A stretch of DNA of 24,471 nucleotides from DSUN01 sp035527715. GTDB taxonomy: Bacteria > Planctomycetota > PUPC01 > DSUN01. Position numbers and translations under genes: made by a program. The stretch spans positions 1 to 24,471 of the forward strand of contig DATKZY010000248.1 in assembly GCA_035527715.1 (NCBI GenBank). Direction: 5' to 3'. Positions within the stretch are counted from its first letter, which is position 1; every line of letters starts with the position of its first letter. Shown here one piece after another: positions 1-8,322 of this stretch. Below the pieces are notes generated by a model, which saw only the letters and a list, made by a program, of their open reading frames with translations, was not told where the DNA came from and searched no databases.

Positions 1-5
1 CCTTA

Positions 6-33
6 CCCACGGCTCCCAAAGCATCGCCGTGGG
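6..33. terminator. Hairpin, possible terminator of the gene to the left
   Basis: CCCACGGC (6-13) pairs perfectly with GCCGTGGG (26-33) across a 12-nt loop, and CTTTAC follows. A second small hairpin lies just after it: ACGCCC (46-51), loop TGC, GGGCGT (55-60). Together they could end transcription from a gene left of the window. There is only a short T run, so this is tentative. Confidence 0.4.
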
Positions 34-87
34 CTTTACTCCGCCACGCCCTGCGGGCGTTGGGTCAGCTGCGGGATGGGGGGTGCC

Positions 88-102
88 CGCGATAGTATCG
101 CG
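88..102. promoter_or_regulatory. Perfect palindrome upstream of the operon promoter
   Basis: CGCGATA, G, TATCGCG is a perfect 7-bp inverted repeat around one central base. It lies about 55 bp upstream of the -35 box at 158-163. The compact dyad could be an operator for a dimeric regulator of the six-gene operon. No regulator is encoded in the window and I do not recognise the site, so the role is inferred from position only. Confidence 0.35.
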
Positions 103-157
103 CAACTGGCTTTTCCGACCGAAGGAGATTACACGCACCCCCCGGCGCCTCGAATGC

Positions 158-186
158 TTGACTCCCCGTGCCCACAGTAGTACAGT
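158..186 (+). promoter_or_regulatory. Sigma70-type promoter of the six-gene operon
   Basis: The -35 is TTGACT (158-163) and the -10 is TACAGT (181-186), with exactly 17 bp between them. Transcription would start near 193, giving a leader of about 40 nt that carries the Shine-Dalgarno GGAG (221-224). The -35 context GCTTGACTCC also occurs at the promoter at 14685-14713 on the other strand. Confidence 0.65.
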
Positions 187-234
187 CAGCCCAGGAAGGG
201 TTCGGCGTTTTGTGGAAAAAGGAGATGATAAACC

Positions 235-2445
235 ATGTGCAGAGTCGCGCAGTGCCTGTTCGGGCTTGCGCTTCTTGGCGTCCTCGCACCCGAGGTGAGC
301 GCCGGAGAGCCAGCCTACAAGACCAGGAACGTCCTCATTGTGTCCATGGATGGTGTCCGCTTCTCGGAGACGTTCGGCGATCCAAAACGTGAGCTCATCC
401 CGAGTCTGGCGAAGCTGGAGAAGGATGGGACGCTCTACACGACCTGCTACAACACGGGCGTGACGATCACGCGGCAGGGCCACAGCACGATCGCGACGGG
501 CACCTGGCAGAACGTGCCGCTGGCCGGCCCGCGGCAGACGATGCCCAGCCTCTCCGAATACGCCCGCAACGAGCTGGGCTGGGCGAAGAAGGACGCGTGG
601 GTCGTCTTCGGCAAGGGCTTCTACTCCTACGCCGCCTACGGCTCATTCCCGACCTATGGCGAGAAGTTCGCCCCAAGCTTCGTCATCAACATCGGCGAGA
701 ACAACAACGCCGACGACGCGAAGGTCCTCGCACAGTGCCTCAAGGTGATTGACACCGACAAGCCGCGGATGGTGTTCATCAACTTCGGCACCACCGACCA
801 CACGGGGCACTCGAACAAGTGGGAAGTCTACACCGATGCCATCCGCAACTGCGACCAGATGATCGCCAAGCTGTGGGACAAGGTGCAGTCCACGCCCGGC
901 TACAAGGACGAGACGACGCTGTTCTTCACGACCGACCACGGGCGTCACAACGACAAGAAGGACCAGCTTCAGGGCGGCTTCGCCAGCCACGGCGACAGGT
1001 GCGAGGGCTGCCAGCACATCTGGCTCCTCGTCGTCGGCCCCGACAGCAAGCGCGGCGCAGTCATTGACCACCGCATCCTCCAGGTTGACATCGCCCCTAC
1101 CGTGGCCGAGCTGCTCGGCTTCCAGACCCCGCTGGCCGAGGGGAGCGTTCTTGGCGACTGCCTCGTCGAGTGCCTCAAGCTCAACCAGAAGCAGGCGAAG
1201 ACCCCCGAGGCCGAGAAGGGCCTCGCCCTTAGGAAGCTCGCGGAACGCGACCTGTTGAAGGCCATCGCCGACGCCACGCTCCAGCGCACCGTCGCCGACC
1301 TCAAGCCCGATGCCGGCGTGGCGCTGCTCATGCGCGGCATGCTCCGCGCCGCAGAGGCGACCAAGGACACCCGATACCGCGATTTCGTCCAGGCGTGGGT
1401 CAAGGAGCACGCGAAGGAGGGGGCAGAGAACCCCAACATCGCCCGCGTGGCCGCCGAGCTGTCGGGCAAGGGCGAACCCGCCGCGAAGGCCGCCCTCGGC
1501 CTCGAACGCGCCACGGAGCAGGACCTGATCAGAGAATGGCAGAAGCTGGGCGTGAAGCCTCCCCCGATGGCCTGCGAGGGCATGCCGAAGCAGCGGGGAA
1601 AGGTTGAGCAGGCCACGGCCGCCGAGTGCCAGGGGTTCCTCGGTCTCCTGGACGCAGCGGCGGCGACGCCGGACGACCGCATCGTGCGGCTCGCCCTGGA
1701 CCTCCAGCAATCGGCCTGCTCCCGCGGTCTCCGCGAGATCGGCGCAGTGTGGGATGACCCGACGGTCTCCGCGCTCAACCTGTATGCAGTGCTCCGCGCG
1801 CGCCAGATTCGCCGAGCGAAGCCCCTCCAGTGGGTGCAGGCCCCCGCGGAGCCGGCGAAGGGCAAGGCCGCAAGGCGGCCGGCCGGGCCGGCCTGGGCCA
1901 ATCCCGAGCAGTTCTACAGCGGCTGCTTCCCGTACAGCTACGACCTGCTGAAGTACAAGGTGGACGAGAAGGGGCACTACGGGGACGGCTCGCCGATGGC
2001 CGATGGCGCCGCCCTGCTGCTGTTCGCCGAGGCAAAGGGCGTGCCCATGCCGCCCAGCCTCGGCCCCACACAGGTCCAGGCCGCCGCGGCGCTGCCCCCG
2101 ATCACCAAGGGCTGCGTGCGGGTCATCCTCGAATTCGGCTGGGGAGACCAACTGACCACCTGGAAGGGCGGGGTCGCGGTGGAGAAGGGCAAGCTCGTGG
2201 CTCTCTTGCCCTACCTCTTCGAGGCCAACGACAAGCTCGATGAGGCCAACCGCACCTTCGTGTGCACCACGATGAAGATGACCGATGGCCTCGCCCTCGA
2301 CATCGAGGGCACCGACGAGACGGCGGTGACGATGACGGCCACGCCGAAGGGCATCTCGTTCACCCTCGGCGACTTGAAGGCGAAACAGACCATCGAGGCG
2401 AAGGCGGAAGGCAACAACGCCGTCCGCGCAACCATTGGCAAGTGA
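235..2445 (+). CDS. Secreted alkaline-phosphatase-superfamily hydrolase (phosphodiesterase/NPP-like)
   Basis: A 736-residue exported protein, with signal peptide about residues 1-23 (cleavage after VSA). Residues about 30-330 look like the alkaline phosphatase/nucleotide pyrophosphatase fold. The metal and nucleophile set is visible: D39 in SMDG, T79 as likely nucleophile in TRQGH, D188 and H192, D234-H235 in TTDHG, and H252. The sulfatase CxPxR/SxPxR signature is absent, so a phosphoesterase is likelier than a sulfatase. The remaining 400 or so residues are unusual: an alpha-helical stretch (about 335-560), a basic Ala/Pro linker near 540-550, and a beta-rich end (about 625-736) that I cannot assign. 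GGAG at 221-224 fixes the start. It is the first gene of the operon and ends 14 nt before the next start. Substrate unknown: phosphodiester, phosphonate or phosphorylated glycan are all possible. Confidence 0.85.
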   Translation: MCRVAQCLFGLALLGVLAPEVSAGEPAYKTRNVLIVSMDGVRFSETFGDPKRELIPSLAKLEKDGTLYTTCYNTGVTITRQGHSTIATGTWQNVPLAGPRQTMPSLSEYARNELGWAKKDAWVVFGKGFYSYAAYGSFPTYGEKFAPSFVINIGENNNADDAKVLAQCLKVIDTDKPRMVFINFGTTDHTGHSNKWEVYTDAIRNCDQMIAKLWDKVQSTPGYKDETTLFFTTDHGRHNDKKDQLQGGFASHGDRCEGCQHIWLLVVGPDSKRGAVIDHRILQVDIAPTVAELLGFQTPLAEGSVLGDCLVECLKLNQKQAKTPEAEKGLALRKLAERDLLKAIADATLQRTVADLKPDAGVALLMRGMLRAAEATKDTRYRDFVQAWVKEHAKEGAENPNIARVAAELSGKGEPAAKAALGLERATEQDLIREWQKLGVKPPPMACEGMPKQRGKVEQATAAECQGFLGLLDAAAATPDDRIVRLALDLQQSACSRGLREIGAVWDDPTVSALNLYAVLRARQIRRAKPLQWVQAPAEPAKGKAARRPAGPAWANPEQFYSGCFPYSYDLLKYKVDEKGHYGDGSPMADGAALLLFAEAKGVPMPPSLGPTQVQAAAALPPITKGCVRVILEFGWGDQLTTWKGGVAVEKGKLVALLPYLFEANDKLDEANRTFVCTTMKMTDGLALDIEGTDETAVTMTATPKGISFTLGDLKAKQTIEAKAEGNNAVRATIGK

Positions 2446-2459
2446 ACGGAGGAATGGCC

Positions 2460-3623
2460 ATGTCGAGACAAGGGCGGCTCTGGGGTTTCGGAGCGTGCGT
2501 CGCGGCCGTTGCGCTCCTTTCGAGTGGGGCGATGGCGGGCAGCGCGCTGCTGCTGGGCGTGAGCAAGGGGCAGATGCCGAACGACACGACGGCCGACCCC
2601 CAGGTGTCGCTGGCGGAGCAGGCCGAGCTCGGCGGCGCGGCGCTCAAGGTCGTGTTCCCCCAGGGCGCGTCGTTCGGCGAGACCAGGCCGAAGATCGGCG
2701 ACTGGACGCCGTTCCGCACCCTCAAGTTCGACGCCTTCAACCCTTCGGACAAGCCGCTCAGCCTCACCCTCTGCGTTCGGCACAAGGGCACGACCGGCTA
2801 CCAGAGCCGCGCCGACACCGCGCTGATGCTCAAGCCGGGCAAGAGCTCCATCGCCCTCGGCCTGGGCGACATGGCGAACGTGGACGGCTCGCGCCCCGAC
2901 CTGTCCGGGGTGAAGCAGTGGTACGTCACGTGCGAGGCGGCGAACACGACCGTCTACTTCGGCGACTTCACGCTGGAGGGCGAGGGAGCGGCGGCCCCCG
3001 CAGCCACCCCCGCGGCCCCGGCACCCGCCGCTTCCGGGGGGCCGGTTCGCATCACGGGCAAGGTGGGCGACATGGCCGTGGACCTCACGGTCACCGGCCT
3101 CGGTCCCGGCGCGGCCGCGCCGGCGCCCGCCGCCGGGCAGCCGCCGGCGCCTGCCCCCGCCCCCGCCGCGGGCGCCAGGGCCACGCTTCTCGGCATCTCG
3201 AAAGGCTCGATGCCCAACGACACCAACGGCGATCCCCAGGTGGCCCTCGACGACAAGGCCGAACTGGGCGGCGTGTGCCTGAAAGTCACCTTCGCCAAGG
3301 GCGCCTCCTTCGGCATGTCCAGGGCGGGGCTGAAGGACTGGCGCGGCTACTCGACCCTCAAGTTCGCCGCGCTCAATCCCGCCAACACCCCCGTCACCAT
3401 CGAGTTCACCATCAAGCACGAGGGCTCGAAGACCTTCGGCACGCGAGTGGACAAGGAGGTCGTCCTCGCCCCGGGCAAGAATGAGGTCTCGATCCCCATC
3501 GCCGGCGCGGCCAACAACGACGGCTCGGCCGCCAACCTCTCGGCGGTGCGGCAGTGGTACATCGCCTGCAACGCCGAGGCGACCGTGTTCTTCGGCGACT
3601 TTGTGTTGGAAGGCGGCAAGTGA
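2460..3623 (+). CDS. Secreted protein with two repeated beta-rich (CBM-like) modules
   Basis: 387 residues. I chose ATG 2460 because GGAGGA (2448-2453) sits 6 nt upstream; the in-frame ATG at 2454 would touch it. Signal peptide about 1-27 (ends AMAG). Two homologous modules follow, about 29-174 and 241-385. Each runs from LLG(V/I)SKG.MPNDT through DW..(F/Y)..LKF, NP, H(K/E)G, R.D, PGK and DLS/NLS to a closing FGDF.LEG. Between them, Pro/Ala-rich linkers flank a short island (about 195-215) with VRITG and VTGLG. The pattern looks like a galactose-binding-like jelly roll of the carbohydrate-binding type, but that is inference. No catalytic motif is seen. The GTG start of the next gene overlaps this stop by 4 nt. 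Confidence 0.8.
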   Translation: MSRQGRLWGFGACVAAVALLSSGAMAGSALLLGVSKGQMPNDTTADPQVSLAEQAELGGAALKVVFPQGASFGETRPKIGDWTPFRTLKFDAFNPSDKPLSLTLCVRHKGTTGYQSRADTALMLKPGKSSIALGLGDMANVDGSRPDLSGVKQWYVTCEAANTTVYFGDFTLEGEGAAAPAATPAAPAPAASGGPVRITGKVGDMAVDLTVTGLGPGAAAPAPAAGQPPAPAPAPAAGARATLLGISKGSMPNDTNGDPQVALDDKAELGGVCLKVTFAKGASFGMSRAGLKDWRGYSTLKFAALNPANTPVTIEFTIKHEGSKTFGTRVDKEVVLAPGKNEVSIPIAGAANNDGSAANLSAVRQWYIACNAEATVFFGDFVLEGGK

Positions 3624-4732
3624 GAACCACGTGGGCAGCAGTGCTGTGCGCTCTCGCCGGCGCGCTCTGGGCCGGAGAGCGGAGGGCGTTCGTCCTCGAA
3701 GTCAGCAAGGGCGTGATGCCCGACTCCGTGCCCGAGGGCGTCAAGGCATCGCTCGACGAGAAGGCGGAGCTGGGCGGCGTGTGCCTCAAAGTCGTCCTCG
3801 ACAAGGCCACCTGGTTCGCCGATTGCCGGGCGAAGGACTGGTCGCGCTTCTCGAAGCTCAAGTTCGAGGTCCTCAACCCCGCCCAGCAGGACGCGAAGCT
3901 GAACGTCACGCTGAAGCACAAAGGCAGCACGACCTATGACGACCGCGTGGATGTGCCGCTCGTGGCCAAGCCGGGCAAGAGCACGTGCGAGGTGGACCTG
4001 GCGAGCGTGAAGAACAACAACGGCACGCCGCCCGAGCTGTCGCAGGTGAAGATCTGGAGCGTGGACGGCCCGGCGGGCGCGACGCTCTACTTCGGCGACT
4101 TCTATCTCGAGGGCGAGGCGGGCGCCGCGGCCGCCCCTGCTGCGCCGGCACCCGCGGTCCCAGGCCAGGGCATTCGCATCACGGGCACCATTGACGTCGT
4201 GATCACCGGCCTCGGCGACACGAAGATCACCATCGTGCCCAGGGAGGGCGGCGCCGCGGCGGCCCCGCCTGCCGCGCCGCAGCCCGCCGCGGGCAAGAAG
4301 GCCGTCCTCTGGGGCTTCACCAAGGGCGAACTGCCCCGCGACTCCGCCAACGTCAAATCGTCCCTCGCCGAGGACGCCCGGCTCGGCGGCGTGTGCCTCG
4401 AGGCGCAGTTCGCCAAGGACAGCTTCTTCGCCGACTGGGCGCTCAGGATCAAAGACTGGCGTCCCTTCGCCACCCTCAAGTTTGCCGCGGTCAACCCGAG
4501 CGACAAGCCGGTCGCGCTCGCCCTCACGATCAAGCACAAGGGCACGGCGGGCTACGACACCCGCGTGGACCGCTCCTTCGCCCTCGCCCCCGGCAAGAAC
4601 GAGCTGGAGGTGGCGCTCACGGGCATCGCGAACAACGACGGCGCCGCCGCCGACCTCTCAGCCGTGAACATGCTGACCATCGCCTGCGGCGAGGAAGCCA
4701 CCATTCTCTTCGGCGACTTTATCCTGGAGTAG
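3620..4732 (+). CDS. Secreted two-module protein, paralogue of the preceding gene
   Basis: 370 residues, starting at GTG 3620, which overlaps the upstream stop (GTGA). GGAAGG (3608-3613) lies 6 nt upstream, and this start gives a clean signal peptide (about 1-19, LAGALWAG). The layout copies the gene before it: module about 25-165, an Ala/Pro linker with an island GIRITG...VITGLG (about 184-206), then module about 226-370 ending FGDFILE. Shared landmarks are KDW..F..LKF, NP, HKG, Y..RVD, PGK and FGDF.LE. It probably arose by tandem duplication and acts with its twin on or near the cell surface. Function unknown; glycan binding is the best guess. A 5-bp gap separates it from the next gene. Confidence 0.78.
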   Translation: MRTTWAAVLCALAGALWAGERRAFVLEVSKGVMPDSVPEGVKASLDEKAELGGVCLKVVLDKATWFADCRAKDWSRFSKLKFEVLNPAQQDAKLNVTLKHKGSTTYDDRVDVPLVAKPGKSTCEVDLASVKNNNGTPPELSQVKIWSVDGPAGATLYFGDFYLEGEAGAAAAPAAPAPAVPGQGIRITGTIDVVITGLGDTKITIVPREGGAAAAPPAAPQPAAGKKAVLWGFTKGELPRDSANVKSSLAEDARLGGVCLEAQFAKDSFFADWALRIKDWRPFATLKFAAVNPSDKPVALALTIKHKGTAGYDTRVDRSFALAPGKNELEVALTGIANNDGAAADLSAVNMLTIACGEEATILFGDFILE

Positions 4733-4737
4733 CCTGA

Positions 4738-7182
4738 ATGAGATGCACCACTATCCTGTGGCTGGCCTTGGCCACCTCGGGGCTGGGCGCCACGGTGTCG
4801 GAGACACTGCTGGAGGAGCAGCTCGACCTCCTTGCCAACAAGGACATCAAGACCACGGTGCGCATCCTGCGGAAGCTCAACAAGTTCTTCCTCCTCGAGC
4901 ACGAGGAGGCCACGCCGCCCCTCGCGCCCACCGACGCCCAGAAGCAGGCGGGCTGCGTGCTCTTCACCCGCAACTACCTCGAGCCCGTCTACTACAACTC
5001 CAACCCCCGTCCCTACGAGGTCAGGAACGAACTGAAGCTCTTCGCGACGCCGGGCGAATACGAGCCTGTCAGCTTCGCTGTGCTCCCACTCGCCGACCTC
5101 CAGAATGTCGCCGTCACCTGTTCGGACTTCCTCAATCCGCGGGACGCGCGGCTCAAGAGCAGCATCGTGGACGCGCGTTTCGTCCGCCAGCTCGCCCGCG
5201 GCGTGAAGCCGTTCATGTGGATGGTCGGCCCAGAGGCCCTTGAGCCGTTCACCACGCTCAACATCCCCCAGGGCCGCACGACCCAGCTCTGGCTCACCGT
5301 GCGGCCGCCCGACGACGCCACGCCCGGCGCCTACGAGGGCACGGTGACGCTCAAGCCTGCGAACCGGCCCGCGACGGCGCTCAAGCTCACCGTGGTCGTC
5401 CTGCCCTTCAAGCTCCTCGAAGACCCCGACATGGCCTTCGGCTGGTACTACGGCACGCCGAGCGACCCCGCGCAGCTCCGCCGCGAGCTGGCCGACCTGC
5501 GCGCCCACGGCTGCACGTCGCTCACCATCCACGGGCCGAAGATCAAGAGCATCGCCGCCGACGGCAAGGTGGAGATTGACTTCTCGCACTGGGACGAGTT
5601 GCGCAAGCTGTGCGCCGAGCTGGGCTTCCACGCGACCAAGCAGACCGACATCGGCGGCATCACCGACGCCATCACCCGCATCGGCATCAAGGAGCTTGGC
5701 CCCGGCTTCGACGTGCCCTTCGTCGCCGCGCTCAGAGAGATCAAGAAATGGCTCGATGCCCATCCCGACTTCCGCGTCGTCTTCTGCATCTACGACGAGC
5801 CGCGCGAGTCGCTCCTCAACTCATGGAACCGCACGTTCGACCAGACCGTCGCCTACATCAAGCTCTGCCGCCAGGTGCCCGGCCTGCTCATCACCGTGAA
5901 CCCGATGGGCGACGGCAGCGACAAGAAGGACTACACGCCCTTCGGCGGGATGGTGGACATCCTGAACACCCACGCCTGGCGTGGCTCGAAGGGCCTGATC
6001 GAGCGGACGCGCAAGGCGGGCAAGACCCTGTGGGTCTACAACAACGGCCAGGCGCGCCTCCCCTGGGGCTTCGGCGTCTGGCGCGTCGGCGCGAAAGGCG
6101 AATGGGAGTGGACCTATTCGGGCGCGGGCGGCCCCGACTGCTATTCGCCCATCCCCACCGGCGGCTACGAGAACGAAGGCGAGAGCAACACCGGCCGCTT
6201 CCCCGTCTATCGCTTCGCCGACCGCATCGTGCCCACGCCCCGCTATGAGTGGTGCCGCGAGGGCACCGACGACTACAAGTACCTCTTCACCCTGCTCACG
6301 CGGCTCAAGGCCGCGAAGGACGGCGAGGCCAAGGCCGGGGCCGACGCCCTGCTCAAGGAGATGTGGGACACCTTCCCCGAGTACCCCGCGATGGGGCTCA
6401 AGACCGGCGCCGAGGCCGGCGCCTCGGGCGACCCCGCCCAGCTCCTCGCCTATTTCGACCACTTCCGCTGGCGCATCGCCCTCGCCATTCTCGCCCTCGA
6501 CGATGCGGCGATAGGGCGCAAGAAGGCTGACCCTCTCTCGTTCCATAGCGCGTACTCGAGGTTCAAGTTCGGCGAAATCCCGCCTAAGTCCAAGGCCGAG
6601 GCGACAAAGGAGGCCCCCGCCGCCGAGCAGGCCATCGAGGTCGAGAAGACCGCCCTCAAGCCAGGGGCGAAGGTGCTCTTCGACTTCGAGGACGACGCCT
6701 GCCTCAAGCAGCTCGAGACCGACCGCGGCGGGGCCAACGACCCCTTCGACCCGGACATCATGCCCGCGAAGCGGGTCAAGCGCGCGGCCACCCACGGCAA
6801 CTCCGCCCTCTACTACGAGCCCGTCGAGAAGGGCGGCGGACTCCACCTCATCCACTTCGACGGCGACTGGTCGGGCTTCGACGTGCTTCGCATTGACTTC
6901 GTCAACCCCAACCGCCGCCCCGTGAACGGCTACCTGTGCATCACCGATGCCAAGACCCCCGTGCCCTACCCGCGCGCGATGGGCAACTACGACGACCGCT
7001 TCGACCAGGAGGCATTCGTCGTGCCCCCCGGCAAGTTCATCTTCGAGCTGAAGCTCGGCGGCCTGTCGGCCAACAACGGCAGGCAACTCGACCTCTCGAA
7101 GATCAGGAAGATCGCCCTCGGCCTCGACGGCAGCAAGGTGCCCTACTACCTCGACTGCATTCGACTGGAGAAAGAGAAATGA
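4738..7182 (+). CDS. Secreted GH123/DUF4091-like glycoside hydrolase candidate with C-terminal module
   Basis: 814 residues, with signal peptide about 1-18. An N-terminal beta-sandwich-like region (about 95-225, with GEYEPVSFAV) precedes a putative TIM-barrel (about 230-560). The barrel holds IYDEP (D353-E354), a plausible match to the catalytic Asp-Glu pair of GH123, and ends in the hallmark REGTDDYKYL segment of GH123/DUF4091 proteins. After a lysine-rich linker, residues about 645-814 form a module related to those in the two upstream genes (DW..F..L, NP, Y..R.D, PPGK, NNGRQLDLS, LE). GH123 enzymes release beta-N-acetylgalactosamine, but DUF4091 relatives are diverse, so the substrate stays open. 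GGAG at 4726-4729 supports the start. The stop overlaps the next start (ATGA). Confidence 0.75.
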   Translation: MRCTTILWLALATSGLGATVSETLLEEQLDLLANKDIKTTVRILRKLNKFFLLEHEEATPPLAPTDAQKQAGCVLFTRNYLEPVYYNSNPRPYEVRNELKLFATPGEYEPVSFAVLPLADLQNVAVTCSDFLNPRDARLKSSIVDARFVRQLARGVKPFMWMVGPEALEPFTTLNIPQGRTTQLWLTVRPPDDATPGAYEGTVTLKPANRPATALKLTVVVLPFKLLEDPDMAFGWYYGTPSDPAQLRRELADLRAHGCTSLTIHGPKIKSIAADGKVEIDFSHWDELRKLCAELGFHATKQTDIGGITDAITRIGIKELGPGFDVPFVAALREIKKWLDAHPDFRVVFCIYDEPRESLLNSWNRTFDQTVAYIKLCRQVPGLLITVNPMGDGSDKKDYTPFGGMVDILNTHAWRGSKGLIERTRKAGKTLWVYNNGQARLPWGFGVWRVGAKGEWEWTYSGAGGPDCYSPIPTGGYENEGESNTGRFPVYRFADRIVPTPRYEWCREGTDDYKYLFTLLTRLKAAKDGEAKAGADALLKEMWDTFPEYPAMGLKTGAEAGASGDPAQLLAYFDHFRWRIALAILALDDAAIGRKKADPLSFHSAYSRFKFGEIPPKSKAEATKEAPAAEQAIEVEKTALKPGAKVLFDFEDDACLKQLETDRGGANDPFDPDIMPAKRVKRAATHGNSALYYEPVEKGGGLHLIHFDGDWSGFDVLRIDFVNPNRRPVNGYLCITDAKTPVPYPRAMGNYDDRFDQEAFVVPPGKFIFELKLGGLSANNGRQLDLSKIRKIALGLDGSKVPYYLDCIRLEKEK

Positions 7183-8288
7183 GGTGGGTGCTCGCCATGA
7201 CGCTCGCGGCGACAGCCGTGGTTCACGCGCAGGAGGCCGACCCGCCCGAGGGCTTCGGGGCCATCGCCAAGGGCGGCGAAGGGGGCAAGGTCCTCTCGGT
7301 GACGACCCTGGACGACGACGGCCCCGGCTCGCTGCGCGCGGCCCTCGCCGCCCAGGGGCCGCGCATCATTCGCTTCGCCGTCGAGGGCACCATCGAGTTG
7401 AAGAGCCGCTTGCGCTGCACGCAGGGGCAGGTGACGGTGGACGGTTCCACTGCCCCCGGCAAGGGCATCATGCTCCTCGGTTACGGCATCGAATTCCGTG
7501 GCGATTGCGACGACATCATCGTCAGGCACCTCCGTATCCGCGTCACCACCGGCGAGGCCGACAATGACGGCCTGCTTTTCTGGGGCAACCAGGGCGGAAC
7601 CGTGGAACGAGTCCTCGTGGACCACTGCTCGATCATGGGTGCCACCGACGAGAACGTGGACACCTGGGGTCAGGTGCGCGACGTGACGTTCCAGTGGACG
7701 ATCATCGCCGAAGGCAGCCTGCCCCACAGCATGGGCTGGCTCTCCGGCGCGGGCTCTGACCGCGTGACCATTCACCACTGCCTCTTCGCCCACAACGCCG
7801 ACCGCAGCCCCAAGCTCGAGGGCGGCCTCTACGACGTGGTGAACAACGTCATCTACAACTGGAGCCACCACAACGCGGCGAAGATCGGCGGCGGCGCCCG
7901 GGCCAACCTCGTCAACAATGCGTTCATCCCAGGGCCGCAGTCCACCGCCGCCCAGGCCTGCATCCTGCCCGACGACCCCGCGAAGGGCACCAAAGTCTAC
8001 CTCGCCGGCAACCTGGGCACCCTCACCCCGGCCGGCACGGGAGACCAGTGGTTGAACGTCACCTGGTACGAGCGCGTCGAGAGCGCCTGGAGAGAGCACC
8101 GGCCCGCCCCCGACGCCTTACGGGCCGACAAGCCCTTCCCGATGAAGGCGGTCACCACGCAACCAGCCAAGGAGGCCTATGAGCTGGTGCTCGCCCGCGC
8201 CGGGGCCAAGGTGCGCGATGCCGACGACTTGCGCGTCATCGCCGAGGTCAAGGCTCGCACGGGACGGGTCGGACGCGGGCCGCAGTGA
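7179..8288 (+). CDS. Secreted pectate-lyase-like (PL1-type) right-handed beta-helix protein
   Basis: 369 residues. ATG 7179 overlaps the upstream stop by 4 nt, with GGAG (7167-7170) ahead of it. Signal peptide about 1-17 (VVHA/Q). The sequence follows bacterial pectate lyase family proteins: a start GFGA.AKGG, SLRAAL near 51-56, beta-helix coils, DHCS...DENVD (148-161) matching the calcium-site region, and HNADRSPKLEGG (205-216) with R209 in the place of the catalytic arginine. This implies beta-elimination of a uronate-containing polysaccharide, although several planctomycete members have unproven activity. The C-terminal 60 residues are outside the helix. Probable extracytoplasmic partner of the GH123-like enzyme. 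Confidence 0.8.
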   Translation: MRWVLAMTLAATAVVHAQEADPPEGFGAIAKGGEGGKVLSVTTLDDDGPGSLRAALAAQGPRIIRFAVEGTIELKSRLRCTQGQVTVDGSTAPGKGIMLLGYGIEFRGDCDDIIVRHLRIRVTTGEADNDGLLFWGNQGGTVERVLVDHCSIMGATDENVDTWGQVRDVTFQWTIIAEGSLPHSMGWLSGAGSDRVTIHHCLFAHNADRSPKLEGGLYDVVNNVIYNWSHHNAAKIGGGARANLVNNAFIPGPQSTAAQACILPDDPAKGTKVYLAGNLGTLTPAGTGDQWLNVTWYERVESAWREHRPAPDALRADKPFPMKAVTTQPAKEAYELVLARAGAKVRDADDLRVIAEVKARTGRVGRGPQ

Positions 8289-8322
8289 CCCCTCCTCGAA
8301 CCAGCAAGGAGCAGTGACGACA

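Noticed and set aside
643..2151. Long open frame on the minus strand opposite the phosphatase-fold gene, and similar ones at 12282-13568, 17157-19727 and 9073-10902
   Set aside because: They mirror real genes in GC-rich DNA, have low-complexity Arg/Gly/Ala/His-rich products, no ribosome site and no domain, and overlap convincing genes over their full length.
235..2445. Calling the first enzyme a sulfatase
   Set aside because: The formylglycine signature CxPxR or SxPxR is missing; the nucleophile position reads TRQGH, as in phosphodiesterase-type members of the superfamily.
2454..2456. ATG 2454 as start of the first two-module protein
   Set aside because: The Shine-Dalgarno GGAGGA directly abuts it; ATG 2460 has proper spacing.
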